Below, in pieces: positions 7,603 through 15,492 of a DNA stretch of 19,923 nt (its first letter is position 1; each line of letters opens with the position of its first letter). The notes under the pieces are model-generated. The model made no database searches. It was not told the DNA's origin and saw only the letters and a list, made by a program, of their open reading frames with translations. Location of the stretch: the NCBI GenBank assembly GCA_910586635.1, contig CAJUJA010000009.1, forward strand, positions 2,688 to 22,610, read 5' to 3'. The position numbers and the translations under genes were made by a program. Origin of the DNA: an uncultured Bacilli bacterium. Lineage in GTDB: Bacteria > Bacillota_I > Bacilli_A > RF39 > UBA660.

Positions 7603-8853
7603 GTGAAAAGATTAAATAAAAACGGATTTGCAATTTCAACTATGTTATATGGTTTATTGATTGTCATGGTATTATTGATGTCTTTACTTATGAGTACTAT
7701 TTCCTTTGCAAGAAGTAATAGTAAAAAGTTTGTAAGTAATGTGATTAACAACTTAGAATTTAGGGATCTACAGCCTCCTATTATTACTTTGAGTACTAAC
7801 AATATCCAGAAAGTATTATATACAAAAACAGCACAAGATCTATCTTTATCTTTTTCGGTTTCTGATGAGAATGCCTTAGACTTAAAAAAAAATTATGAGA
7901 CGTCGTTTTATATAGGAACCTATAGCGAGAAGGCTTCGTGTAGTTCTAATACTTTTTCCAGTGATATGAAGACTGCTCAAATTACCTGCACCATTAGTAT
8001 TCCTGAAGCGAATGAAACGGTAGGGAAACTTTATATTGATTCTCCAAAGGTCTCTGATATTTATGGGAATTTTTCTCCCATTAGCAAAAAAGAAACTGGT
8101 TATGAGGTTAAGACAGATGATATTGCTCCGACTTTTGAATTATTATCATTTAAAAGTGGACAATATTATCTTTCTAATTGGAATAACGACTTAGTTTCAG
8201 TAAAATTATGTGATAATAATTTGAACGGAACCCTTACTTATATGGATGAACAAAAACAAAATGAAGTTGTCGTAAAGATAGGTAGCAATAAATATAATTC
8301 TACTCTCCGATATTTGAAAAATGAAAATAATTGTCAAATCTTTGCCATTCAACCAGTTCGTGATGTTTCATCAGAGGGGCAGTTAGAGATAGTAATTCCT
8401 GGAGAGGAGGATGGTGATACATATGGCTGGAAAGATAAGCACGATAACAGAAGTAAACGTACTACTTTATCTACAGATGTTTCTTTTGTCAATGAAGATG
8501 CAGTTGCGTTACAATTAGACAAATATGAGAAGAGAATTCTGTATACTGGTAAAGAGTATACTTTAGAGGGGAATATCAATATTGTGTCTTCTAAGTGCAC
8601 TGGGCAACCATTTCGTAGTATAAATAAAAATATTTCTCCTACCTGCAAGATAGGTACTGATACTATTGGTAATTGTACAGTGACTGCTAATGAGACAGAT
8701 AAAAAGTTAAATTATAAAATAAAGATTAATGGGAGTAATGATCGAATAGGTAGATTATCTATTACAATTCCGGGACATATTGTAGAGGTGTGTAATGGTA
8801 AATGGAATACAGCGAGTACCATTTATTTAGGATCAGAATTTGTAAAACCATGA
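7603..8853 (+). CDS. Surface protein with pilin-like N-terminus and three repeat units
   Basis: A 416-residue protein that I cannot assign to a named family. It begins with a short basic stretch, then NGFAISTMLYGLLIVMVLLM, a single hydrophobic helix to about residue 35. This looks like a class III (prepilin) signal with a possible G8|F9 cleavage, but the usual Glu at +5 is Thr. The rest is predicted extracellular beta structure. Three units end with a similar text: GKLYIDSPKVSDIYGN (141-156), GQLEIVIPGEEDGDTYGWKD (259-278) and GRLSITIPGHIVEVCNGKW (383-401). Eight Cys (113, 129, 203, 244, 332, 348, 358, 397) could form disulfides. TDDIAPTF at 171-178 resembles the start of a bacterial Ig-like domain. 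The start is GTG with a weak AGGG site, so it is less certain. Confidence 0.6.
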   Translation: MKRLNKNGFAISTMLYGLLIVMVLLMSLLMSTISFARSNSKKFVSNVINNLEFRDLQPPIITLSTNNIQKVLYTKTAQDLSLSFSVSDENALDLKKNYETSFYIGTYSEKASCSSNTFSSDMKTAQITCTISIPEANETVGKLYIDSPKVSDIYGNFSPISKKETGYEVKTDDIAPTFELLSFKSGQYYLSNWNNDLVSVKLCDNNLNGTLTYMDEQKQNEVVVKIGSNKYNSTLRYLKNENNCQIFAIQPVRDVSSEGQLEIVIPGEEDGDTYGWKDKHDNRSKRTTLSTDVSFVNEDAVALQLDKYEKRILYTGKEYTLEGNINIVSSKCTGQPFRSINKNISPTCKIGTDTIGNCTVTANETDKKLNYKIKINGSNDRIGRLSITIPGHIVEVCNGKWNTASTIYLGSEFVKP

Positions 8854-8868
8854 AAATTATAGCAAAAA

Positions 8869-8895
8869 TTAGCAATTGGGGTTGACAATTGCTAA
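8869..8895. promoter_or_regulatory. CIRCE-like inverted repeat over the -35 (possible second HrcA operator)
   Basis: TTAGCAATT (8869-8877), nine spacer bases, AATTGCTAA (8887-8895). The outer six bases of each arm (TTAGCA and TGCTAA) and the 9-9-9 layout match the CIRCE consensus TTAGCACTC-N9-GAGTGCTAA; the inner three differ. The symmetry extends to a perfect 13 bp inverted repeat, 8866-8878 with 8886-8898. It covers the -35 of the hrcA promoter and begins 46 bp upstream of the main CIRCE. It lacks a T tract on the plus strand, so a terminator is less likely. Confidence 0.5.
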
Positions 8896-8910
8896 TTTCA
8901 GTCATATAAT
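8882..8910 (+). promoter_or_regulatory. Consensus sigma-A promoter of the hrcA operon
   Basis: Perfect TTGACA (8882-8887) and perfect TATAAT (8905-8910) are separated by 17 bp. The transcript should start near 8917, inside the CIRCE, so bound HrcA would block initiation. Confidence 0.9.
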
Positions 8911-8914
8911 GACT

Positions 8915-8941
8915 TTAGCACTCGTAAAATTATAGTGCTAG
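8915..8941. promoter_or_regulatory. CIRCE operator (HrcA binding site)
   Basis: TTAGCACTC (8915-8923) is a perfect left half. After nine bases, TAGTGCTAG (8933-8941) matches seven of nine positions of the right half GAGTGCTAA. It lies between the -10 and the ribosome site of hrcA. It predicts HrcA repression of hrcA-grpE-dnaK, relieved by heat. Confidence 0.9.
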
Positions 8942-8952
8942 GAGGTTATAAA

Positions 8953-9951
8953 ATGTTAACTAAAAGACAAGAAAGTATTCTAAAGCTAATAGTTGAACAT
9001 TATATTAAACTAGCCAAACCGATTAGTTCTAATTCGATTTGTAAAAGACTAAAATGTTCTAGTGCCACTGTAAGAAGTGAAATGGCATCATTAGAGTCTA
9101 TTGGACTTCTAGAGAAAATGCACACATCATCTGGTAGAATTCCTAGTGAAGAGGGATATCGTTATTATGTCGATCATTTAATGGAGTTAAAGAAGATGAA
9201 TGCGGAAGACATGCTAAAACTTCAAATGATTTTTAAAAATCAGCAACTTCCCTTAGCAGATTGTATTACTAAGAGTTTACAAATTATCTCAGAAATGACA
9301 AGTTATGCAACGATTGCCCTTGGAACAACTTCTCATGAAAACTTACTAAAACAAATTGAAGCAGTTCCTATTGATGAGAATCATATCGTCGTAATCGTTA
9401 TTACTGACCGAGGACATGTGGAGCATAAAGAAATGAAGTTTGAGGGGATTTCTTTAGATGATATCAAAAAGACCGTGAATTTGATTAACAATTTAATTAT
9501 TGGAACTCCAATTGATGAGGTGAGTGCAAAACTAGAATATGAAGTAAAGCCAATTATAGGAAAATATGTCGTTCAACATGAACAATTATATAATGCTTTC
9601 TACAACGTATTTTCTGATTTTTCGACTAAGAATAGTGATATAAATATAGTTGGTCGAACCAAGTTCTTAGAACAGCCAGAATTTAGTAATATTGAAAAAA
9701 TCAAAGATATTTTTCACAAACTAGATGATACAGAAGTATTACGTGAGATTAAAGAAGATCACGATAATAATATTAAAGTATTTATTGGAAGTGAAAATAA
9801 TATCGATTCTGATGTGACCGTTGTTAAAACTAAATTCTCAAATGGAAACGAGGAAGGAACACTTGCTATTGTTGGTCCTAAAAGAATGGATTATGAAAGA
9901 GTTGTCTCCTTACTTGAGTTTTTAAAAGAAAATATAGAAAGTGAGCAATAA
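8953..9951 (+). CDS. hrcA: Heat-inducible transcription repressor HrcA
   Basis: Repressor of 332 residues that binds CIRCE and controls class I heat-shock genes; its active folding depends on the GroE chaperonin (family knowledge). The N-terminal winged helix runs MLTKRQESILKLIVEHYI, SATVRSEMASLE and SSGRIPSEEGYRYYVDHLM, which are family hallmarks. The central and C-terminal parts fit the GAF-like dimerisation domain. I chose ATG 8953 (GGAGG at 8941-8945) and not the in-frame GTG at 8935, which lies inside CIRCE. First gene of the operon; grpE follows after 12 nt, so this is an autoregulated circuit. Confidence 0.95.
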   Translation: MLTKRQESILKLIVEHYIKLAKPISSNSICKRLKCSSATVRSEMASLESIGLLEKMHTSSGRIPSEEGYRYYVDHLMELKKMNAEDMLKLQMIFKNQQLPLADCITKSLQIISEMTSYATIALGTTSHENLLKQIEAVPIDENHIVVIVITDRGHVEHKEMKFEGISLDDIKKTVNLINNLIIGTPIDEVSAKLEYEVKPIIGKYVVQHEQLYNAFYNVFSDFSTKNSDINIVGRTKFLEQPEFSNIEKIKDIFHKLDDTEVLREIKEDHDNNIKVFIGSENNIDSDVTVVKTKFSNGNEEGTLAIVGPKRMDYERVVSLLEFLKENIESEQ

Positions 9952-9963
9952 AGAGGTGAAGAA

Positions 9964-10545
9964 ATGACAGAAGAAAAAAAAGAAGTAGAAAAAGAAACCA
10001 AAGAAAAACAAGAGTGTAAGTGTCAAAATGACAAAAAGGAAAAATGTAAATGCAATCATCATGATAAAAAAGAAAAAAATCCCTTAAAAGAAGAAAATGA
10101 AAAATTAAAGAAAGATATTAATGAATTGGTTGAAAAAGTGAAGCTGGCCCAAGCAGAGCTTATTAATTATCGAAAAAGAAAAGATGAGGAAGTATTAAAC
10201 TTTAAAAAATATTGTAATCAAGCAATTATTACGGATTTAATTCCTATCATTGATAACTTTGAGCGAGCAATCAAATTAGATGATAATGACTTAACCGATG
10301 AGCTATCTAAATTCTTAGAGGGATTTAAGATGATGTATGCATCCTTAATGGAAGTATTAAAACATTATGGCGTAGAAGAAATATCTCGTCAAGGAGAAGT
10401 ATTTGATTCTACCCAAGAAGAAGCATTAATGACCGATAATCTGGATGAGTATGAAGATGAGGTTGTTACAGAAGTATTATTAAAAGGATATAAACTAATT
10501 GATAGGGTAATTCGCCCAGCGTCAGTTAAGATTAATAAAAAGTAA
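9964..10545 (+). CDS. grpE: Nucleotide exchange factor GrpE
   Basis: Cytoplasmic DnaK cochaperone of 193 residues that releases ADP from DnaK. A charged, disordered N-terminus is followed by a long coiled coil (about 40-85, with NYRKRKDEEVLNFKKYCNQ) and the C-terminal beta domain (GEVFDSTQEEALM, then VIRPASVKINKK). Unusual feature: the N-terminal tail carries C18-x-C20, then seven residues, C28-x-C30-N-H32-H33, a possible metal-binding cluster not expected in GrpE. A GAGGTG site precedes the start, and dnaK begins 20 nt after the stop. Confidence 0.94.
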   Translation: MTEEKKEVEKETKEKQECKCQNDKKEKCKCNHHDKKEKNPLKEENEKLKKDINELVEKVKLAQAELINYRKRKDEEVLNFKKYCNQAIITDLIPIIDNFERAIKLDDNDLTDELSKFLEGFKMMYASLMEVLKHYGVEEISRQGEVFDSTQEEALMTDNLDEYEDEVVTEVLLKGYKLIDRVIRPASVKINKK

Positions 10546-10565
10546 ATTAAAGGAGAGATGAATTT

Positions 10566-12401
10566 ATGAGTAAAATAATAGGTATTGATTTAGGTACAAC
10601 AAACTCATGTTGTGCAGTATTAGAAGCAGGAGCACCAAAGGTGATTCCAAACCCAGAAGGAGGAAGAACAACTCCATCTGTTGTAGCATTTAAAAAAGGA
10701 GAAAGAATTGTAGGAGATGCAGCAAAACGTCAAGCCCTAACAAATCCTAATACCATTTCATCTATTAAAAGATTAATGGGTAGTGGAGATAAAGTAGAAG
10801 CAGAAGGAAAAGAATATACACCAGAAGAAATCTCAGCAATGATTTTATCTTATATCAAGGATTATGCGGAAAGTTATCTTGGCGATAAAGTTACAAAAGC
10901 AGTTATTACAGTTCCAGCATACTTTAACGATAGTCAAAGACAAGCTACTAAGAATGCAGGTAAAATTGCAGGACTTGAAGTAGAAAGAATTATTAATGAA
11001 CCAACTGCTGCAGCACTTGCTTATGGACTTGAAAAGGATGAAGGACAAACCATTTTGGTATATGACTTAGGTGGAGGAACATTCGATGTTTCTATTCTAG
11101 AACTTGGTGATGGTGTATTTGAAGTAAAATCTACTAATGGAAATAATAAGCTTGGTGGAGATGACTTCGATAAGGCAATTATTGATTATTTAGTAAAAGA
11201 ATTCAGACAGGAAAATAGTGTTGACTTAAGTAAAGATAAAATGGCAATGCAAAGACTTAAAGAAGCTGCAGAAAAAGCCAAAAAAGATTTATCAGGAGTA
11301 TTATCTACTCAAATTTCAGCACCATTTATTGCAAAGGGTGATGATGGAGAACCACTTCACTTAGATATTACGTTAACTCGTGCTAAATTTGAAGACTTGA
11401 TTCGTGATTTAGTAGAGTCTACTCTAGATCCTGTTAAAAAAGCCTTAAAAGATGCAAAGATGAAGAAAGAAGATATTGATAAAGTAATCTTTGTTGGAGG
11501 ATCTACTCGTATTCCTATGGTATATGATTTAATTACAAAGGAACTTGGAAAAGAACCATCACGTGAAGTAAACCCAGATGAAGTAGTTGCAATGGGAGCA
11601 GCTATTCAAGGTGGAGTATTAACTGGAGATGTTAATGATATCGTATTACTTGATGTTACACCATTATCACTTGGTATTGAAACATTAGGTGGAGTTATGA
11701 CAACATTAATTCCAAGAAATACTACTATTCCAACATCAAAAAGTGAAGTATTCTCAACTGCAGCGGATAACCAACCAGCAGTAGATGTTCATGTCTTACA
11801 AGGAGAACGTTCAATGGCTGCTGACAATAAAACATTAGGAAGATTCCAGTTAACGAATATTCCACCAGCACCACGTGGAGTTCCACAAATCGAAGTAAAA
11901 TTTGATATTGATGCTAATGGTATTGTTAATGTTACTGCTAAAGATTTAGGAACGAATAAAGAACAATCTATTACAATTACATCTAATACAACATTAACAG
12001 ATGAAGAGATTGATAAAATGATGAAAGAAGCTGAAGCAAATAAAGCAGCAGATGAGAAGAAAAAAGAAGAAGCAGAAGTAAGAAATGAAGCAGAACAATT
12101 AGTATTCCAAACAGAAAAAGCAATCAAAGACTTAGGTGATAAGGTAGATAAAAAAGAAAAAGACGAAGTAGAAAAACTAATGAAAGATGTAAAAGATGCC
12201 CTAGCAAAAGATAATATAGATGATATTAAATCTGCAAAAGATAAACTAAGTGAAAAAGCAATGGGAATTGCAGCGAAAGCTTATGAACAAGCAAATAAAG
12301 AAAGACAAGAAGCAGCTGATATCGATTCAAAAGAAGATAAAAAGTCTAAGAAAAAGAAAAAAGATGACGATGTAGCAGACGCAGACTATGAAGAAAAATA
12401 A
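10566..12401 (+). CDS. dnaK: Molecular chaperone DnaK (Hsp70)
   Basis: Hsp70 chaperone of 611 residues, normal for Bacilli, which binds exposed hydrophobic peptides in an ATP-driven cycle with DnaJ and GrpE. The nucleotide-binding domain starts MSKIIGIDLGTTNSCCAVLE, with the phosphate loop DLGGGTFDVS and the GGSTRIP motif. The substrate domain contains VTPLSLGIETLGG. The helical lid follows, and the tail is Lys- and Asp-rich, ending DYEEK. AAGGAG lies upstream of the ATG. It is transcribed from the CIRCE-controlled promoter. A hairpin after the stop may reduce readthrough into the downstream peptidase and dnaJ genes. Codon use looks strongly biased to preferred A/T-ending codons, as expected for high expression (impression, not computed). 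Confidence 0.98.
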   Translation: MSKIIGIDLGTTNSCCAVLEAGAPKVIPNPEGGRTTPSVVAFKKGERIVGDAAKRQALTNPNTISSIKRLMGSGDKVEAEGKEYTPEEISAMILSYIKDYAESYLGDKVTKAVITVPAYFNDSQRQATKNAGKIAGLEVERIINEPTAAALAYGLEKDEGQTILVYDLGGGTFDVSILELGDGVFEVKSTNGNNKLGGDDFDKAIIDYLVKEFRQENSVDLSKDKMAMQRLKEAAEKAKKDLSGVLSTQISAPFIAKGDDGEPLHLDITLTRAKFEDLIRDLVESTLDPVKKALKDAKMKKEDIDKVIFVGGSTRIPMVYDLITKELGKEPSREVNPDEVVAMGAAIQGGVLTGDVNDIVLLDVTPLSLGIETLGGVMTTLIPRNTTIPTSKSEVFSTAADNQPAVDVHVLQGERSMAADNKTLGRFQLTNIPPAPRGVPQIEVKFDIDANGIVNVTAKDLGTNKEQSITITSNTTLTDEEIDKMMKEAEANKAADEKKKEEAEVRNEAEQLVFQTEKAIKDLGDKVDKKEKDEVEKLMKDVKDALAKDNIDDIKSAKDKLSEKAMGIAAKAYEQANKERQEAADIDSKEDKKSKKKKKDDDVADADYEEK

Positions 12402-12404
12402 GAC

Positions 12405-12430
12405 AAAGTTCTAGGAGACTAGAACTTTTC
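12405..12430 (+). terminator. Hairpin after dnaK, probably a partial terminator
   Basis: AAAGTTCTAG (12405-12414) pairs perfectly with CTAGAACTTT (12419-12428) across a GAGA tetraloop. Only about four T follow. This fits an attenuating terminator or a 3' stabilising hairpin that would make dnaK mRNA more abundant than the genes downstream. Confidence 0.6.
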
Positions 12431-12452
12431 ACTGATAAAAGAAAGGAATTAT

Positions 12453-14243
12453 ATGCAAAAATATAATAGTAGAAAAGAAGTTCCAAAGAAGTATCAATGG
12501 GATTTAACAGAGTACTTTAAAGATGAAGATGATTTTGAGGCAAGTTATAAAAAGGCACAAATAGGGATAAAAGAGCTAGACAAATATAAAAATTGTTTTG
12601 AAAATCAAAAAAAAGTATATGAATATTTACAAAAGGAAATAGAAACCTTAGTTTTAGTACAAGATTTATTTATTTATGCCACTACAATGGATGACCAGGA
12701 AGTAGGGGTAGCTAGTAACATAGAAAGAAAAAATAAAGTAGAACATTTAGATACTGCATTTTCAAAAGCTACCAGTTTTTTTGCACCAGAACTATTAAAA
12801 CTTAGCTCTATTCAATATGAAGAATTATTTAAAGACTGCGAAAATTTGACAGAGTTTAAACCCTATTTAGATAAAATTTATCGTGAAAAGGAATATATAC
12901 TAAGTGAGAAAGAAGAGCAGATGATTACAGAGCTTGTCAATTCTATGAATCATTTTTCTGATATGGCTTCTACCTTATTATATAGTGAACATCATTATGG
13001 AACCATTATGGTTGATGGGGAAGAAGAAGTTTTAGCACCTAATAATTATATTCGTTTCTTAAAAAATAGAGATAGCAGTATTAGAAAACAGGCATACCAA
13101 TTATTTAATAAAAAAATAGATGAATATGCTAAAAGTTCTGCTAGTTTTCTACATGGATATGTTGCAATGAATCAAACAGTAGCAAAGCTACATGGCTATC
13201 AAGATGCATGGCATAAAAAACTGTTTGGACTAAATTTGACAGATAAAGTTTTTAAAACACTAGTTACAACTACTGAAAATCATCTAGATTCTCTACATAA
13301 GTATTATCAGCTAAGAAAGAAAGTGTTAGGTTTTGATCTTTATCCATATGATTTGAATCTTAATATGACCAATTCTAAGGAAGAATATACTATAGAAGAG
13401 GCACAGAATATCGTAAGAGGTGCGTTAGAGATACTAGGAGAAGATTATTTGGAAAAATATGATTCTATTATAAAAAATAGATATATTGATTATTGTCAAT
13501 ATAGAGGAAAATGTGCAGGAGGATACAATATTTCTGGACATGATAAAAATTCTAGAATCCTAATGAGTTTTAATGGGAATCTAGCTTCTCTTTCTACCAT
13601 TGCACACGAATGCGGTCATCATATTAATCATCAAATGATTATGGAAAATAATAAGGTTCAATATTGTGGTTTGCATATTATCGTAGCAGAAGTAGCTTCC
13701 CTAGTCAATGAATTCCTACTATCTGACTATATTTTTAGACATGCTAAGACTAAGAATGAAAAACTTTTAGGACTTGAAAATATCATTCATGTAATCGTGT
13801 CTAATTTGTATGGAGCTGTAAGAGAAGGAAAAATAGAAGAAGAAATGTATCAAAGTGTATTAAATAAGAATATGATTACCAAAGATTACATGGATGATTT
13901 AACTAGAAAATCGTTAGAAAAATACTATGGGAGTTATGTTAAGCTAGATGAATACTCAAATAGCTCATGGGCTACTAGAAGTCATTACTTTATGAATTTT
14001 TATCTTTATAGCTATGCAATTTGTATTAGTGTTGCTACGATGGTAGCATCTAAAATACTAAAAGGTGATCAAGAAATGCTAAATCGTTATTTAGAATTTT
14101 TAAAAGTAGGTAATGATAAATGGCCAAAGGAGGCATTTGAAGTTTTAGGTGTCGATTTGGAAGATCCAAAAGTATATGAAGATGCGATTTCCTATTTTGA
14201 TTCTTTATTAAAAGAATATGAAAATATATATTATGAAAAATAG
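12453..14243 (+). CDS. pepF: M3 family oligoendopeptidase F
   Basis: Cytoplasmic zinc oligopeptidase of 596 residues, full length for the M3B group, that cleaves short peptides. The N-terminus (YQWDLTEYFKDEDDFEASY) is the usual PepF opening. The active site is HECGH (385-389), with catalytic Glu386 and third ligand Glu413 in VAEVAS. Tyr residues for substrate binding lie in FYLYSYAICISVATM (516-530). GGYNISGH near 356-363 is also typical. AAAGGAA gives the ribosome site. It sits between dnaK and dnaJ, where Bacillus has dnaJ directly. The dnaJ ribosome site overlaps the end of this gene. This suggests co-expression with the chaperones, perhaps to clear peptides released in stress (inference). 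Confidence 0.9.
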   Translation: MQKYNSRKEVPKKYQWDLTEYFKDEDDFEASYKKAQIGIKELDKYKNCFENQKKVYEYLQKEIETLVLVQDLFIYATTMDDQEVGVASNIERKNKVEHLDTAFSKATSFFAPELLKLSSIQYEELFKDCENLTEFKPYLDKIYREKEYILSEKEEQMITELVNSMNHFSDMASTLLYSEHHYGTIMVDGEEEVLAPNNYIRFLKNRDSSIRKQAYQLFNKKIDEYAKSSASFLHGYVAMNQTVAKLHGYQDAWHKKLFGLNLTDKVFKTLVTTTENHLDSLHKYYQLRKKVLGFDLYPYDLNLNMTNSKEEYTIEEAQNIVRGALEILGEDYLEKYDSIIKNRYIDYCQYRGKCAGGYNISGHDKNSRILMSFNGNLASLSTIAHECGHHINHQMIMENNKVQYCGLHIIVAEVASLVNEFLLSDYIFRHAKTKNEKLLGLENIIHVIVSNLYGAVREGKIEEEMYQSVLNKNMITKDYMDDLTRKSLEKYYGSYVKLDEYSNSSWATRSHYFMNFYLYSYAICISVATMVASKILKGDQEMLNRYLEFLKVGNDKWPKEAFEVLGVDLEDPKVYEDAISYFDSLLKEYENIYYEK

Positions 14244-14257
14244 TGAGGTGTATAAAT

Positions 14258-15400
14258 ATGGCAGATAAACGAGATTATTATGAAGTCTTAGGAGTTTCTA
14301 GAAGTGCTACAGACGCAGAGATTAAAAGTGCTTTTAGAAAGAAAGCAAAAGAATTTCATCCAGACCTAAATAAAGATAATCCAGATGCAGCAGAAAAATT
14401 TAAAGAAGCCCAAGAAGCCTATGAAGTTTTATCTGATGAATCGAAAAGAAAAATGTACGATCAATATGGTCATGCGGGAGTTGGTGGAGCTTCATCTTCT
14501 GGATTTGGAGGCTTTGGAGGAGCTGGATTTGATGCTAGTGACTTTGACTTTGGAGATATCTTCGATAATATTTTTGGTGGTGGTTTTGGAGGATTCTCAC
14601 AAAGTGGAAGAGGTTCTAAGACAAGGGCAACTAGAGGCTCTGATTTATTAATGAGAATTGATCTTAGTTTTGATGAGGCAATTTATGGATGCGAAAAAGA
14701 TATTAATTTAGATGTAGTAGAAGAATGTGAAGAATGTCATGGAGAAGGGGGATTTGATCCAGTAACTTGTGATAGATGTCACGGTAGTGGAACTATCACA
14801 ACAGAACAACATACGATATTGGGTTCTTTTGTTTCAAAAACAACTTGTCCGTCTTGTTCTGGAGAAGGAAAAACTTTTAAAACAAAGTGTAGTAAATGTC
14901 GTGGTAAAGGTAGAGTGAAAAAGAATAAAACGATTACTGTTAATGTTCCCGCAGGGATGGATACAGGAAATCGCCTTAGAGTATCAGGTAAAGGAAATCC
15001 TGGTGCTAATGGTGGACCAAATGGAGACTTATACTTAGAATTTTATGTAGAAGAACATGAATATTTCGTTCGTGATGGAGATGACATTTACCTAGAAGTA
15101 CCACTTACTATTACAGAAGCAATCCTAGGTTGTAAAAAAATAGTTCCTACTTTATATGGAAATGTAAAATTAACCATACCTGCTGGAGTTGACTCTTCTG
15201 ATAAACAACGAATTAGAGGAAAAGGAGTCGATAATAAAAGTAAGGGTACAAAAGGAAATATGTATGTTGTGATGAAAGTAGTAACACCAAAGAAACTTTC
15301 AAAAGAGCAAAAGAAACTAATTGATTCGCTAAATAAAACAGACCTAGAAGATAGCGAGATGAAAAGATTCAATAAATTTACAATTCATAATGAAAAATAA
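14258..15400 (+). CDS. dnaJ: Chaperone protein DnaJ (Hsp40)
   Basis: Full-length type I Hsp40 of 380 residues that stimulates DnaK ATPase and delivers substrates. The J domain has HPD at 34-36, followed by a Gly/Phe-rich linker (about 72-120). The zinc-binding domain has four CxxCxGxG repeats at C157/C160, C171/C174, C197/C200 and C211/C214. C-terminal beta domains include VPAGMDTGNRLRVSGKG. I chose ATG 14258 with GAGGTG at 14245-14250; the in-frame GTG at 14243 overlaps the pepF stop and has no family sequence. Expression probably depends on readthrough from dnaK through pepF, because no separate promoter is visible. Confidence 0.96.
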   Translation: MADKRDYYEVLGVSRSATDAEIKSAFRKKAKEFHPDLNKDNPDAAEKFKEAQEAYEVLSDESKRKMYDQYGHAGVGGASSSGFGGFGGAGFDASDFDFGDIFDNIFGGGFGGFSQSGRGSKTRATRGSDLLMRIDLSFDEAIYGCEKDINLDVVEECEECHGEGGFDPVTCDRCHGSGTITTEQHTILGSFVSKTTCPSCSGEGKTFKTKCSKCRGKGRVKKNKTITVNVPAGMDTGNRLRVSGKGNPGANGGPNGDLYLEFYVEEHEYFVRDGDDIYLEVPLTITEAILGCKKIVPTLYGNVKLTIPAGVDSSDKQRIRGKGVDNKSKGTKGNMYVVMKVVTPKKLSKEQKKLIDSLNKTDLEDSEMKRFNKFTIHNEK

Positions 15401-15432
15401 AAGGAGAATATTAGATAAACATCTTCTTTTTT
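15399..15432 (+). terminator. Weak terminator after dnaJ
   Basis: AAAAGGAGA (15399-15407) can pair with TCTTCTTTT (15422-15430) using one G-U pair, with a 14 nt loop. A T-rich stretch follows. The long loop and low stability make this tentative. Confidence 0.4.
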
Positions 15433-15492
15433 GTTTTCTTTTAGAGTAAAATAGATTATAGTAATAATAAATAATAATGTAAGGAGCTTGTT

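Noticed and set aside
8866..8898. The 13 bp inverted repeat upstream of hrcA as a terminator of the 7603 gene
   Set aside because: It is not followed by a T tract on the plus strand, and its arms match the CIRCE half-site layout and overlap the promoter, so an operator is the better reading, though a 3' end role is not excluded.
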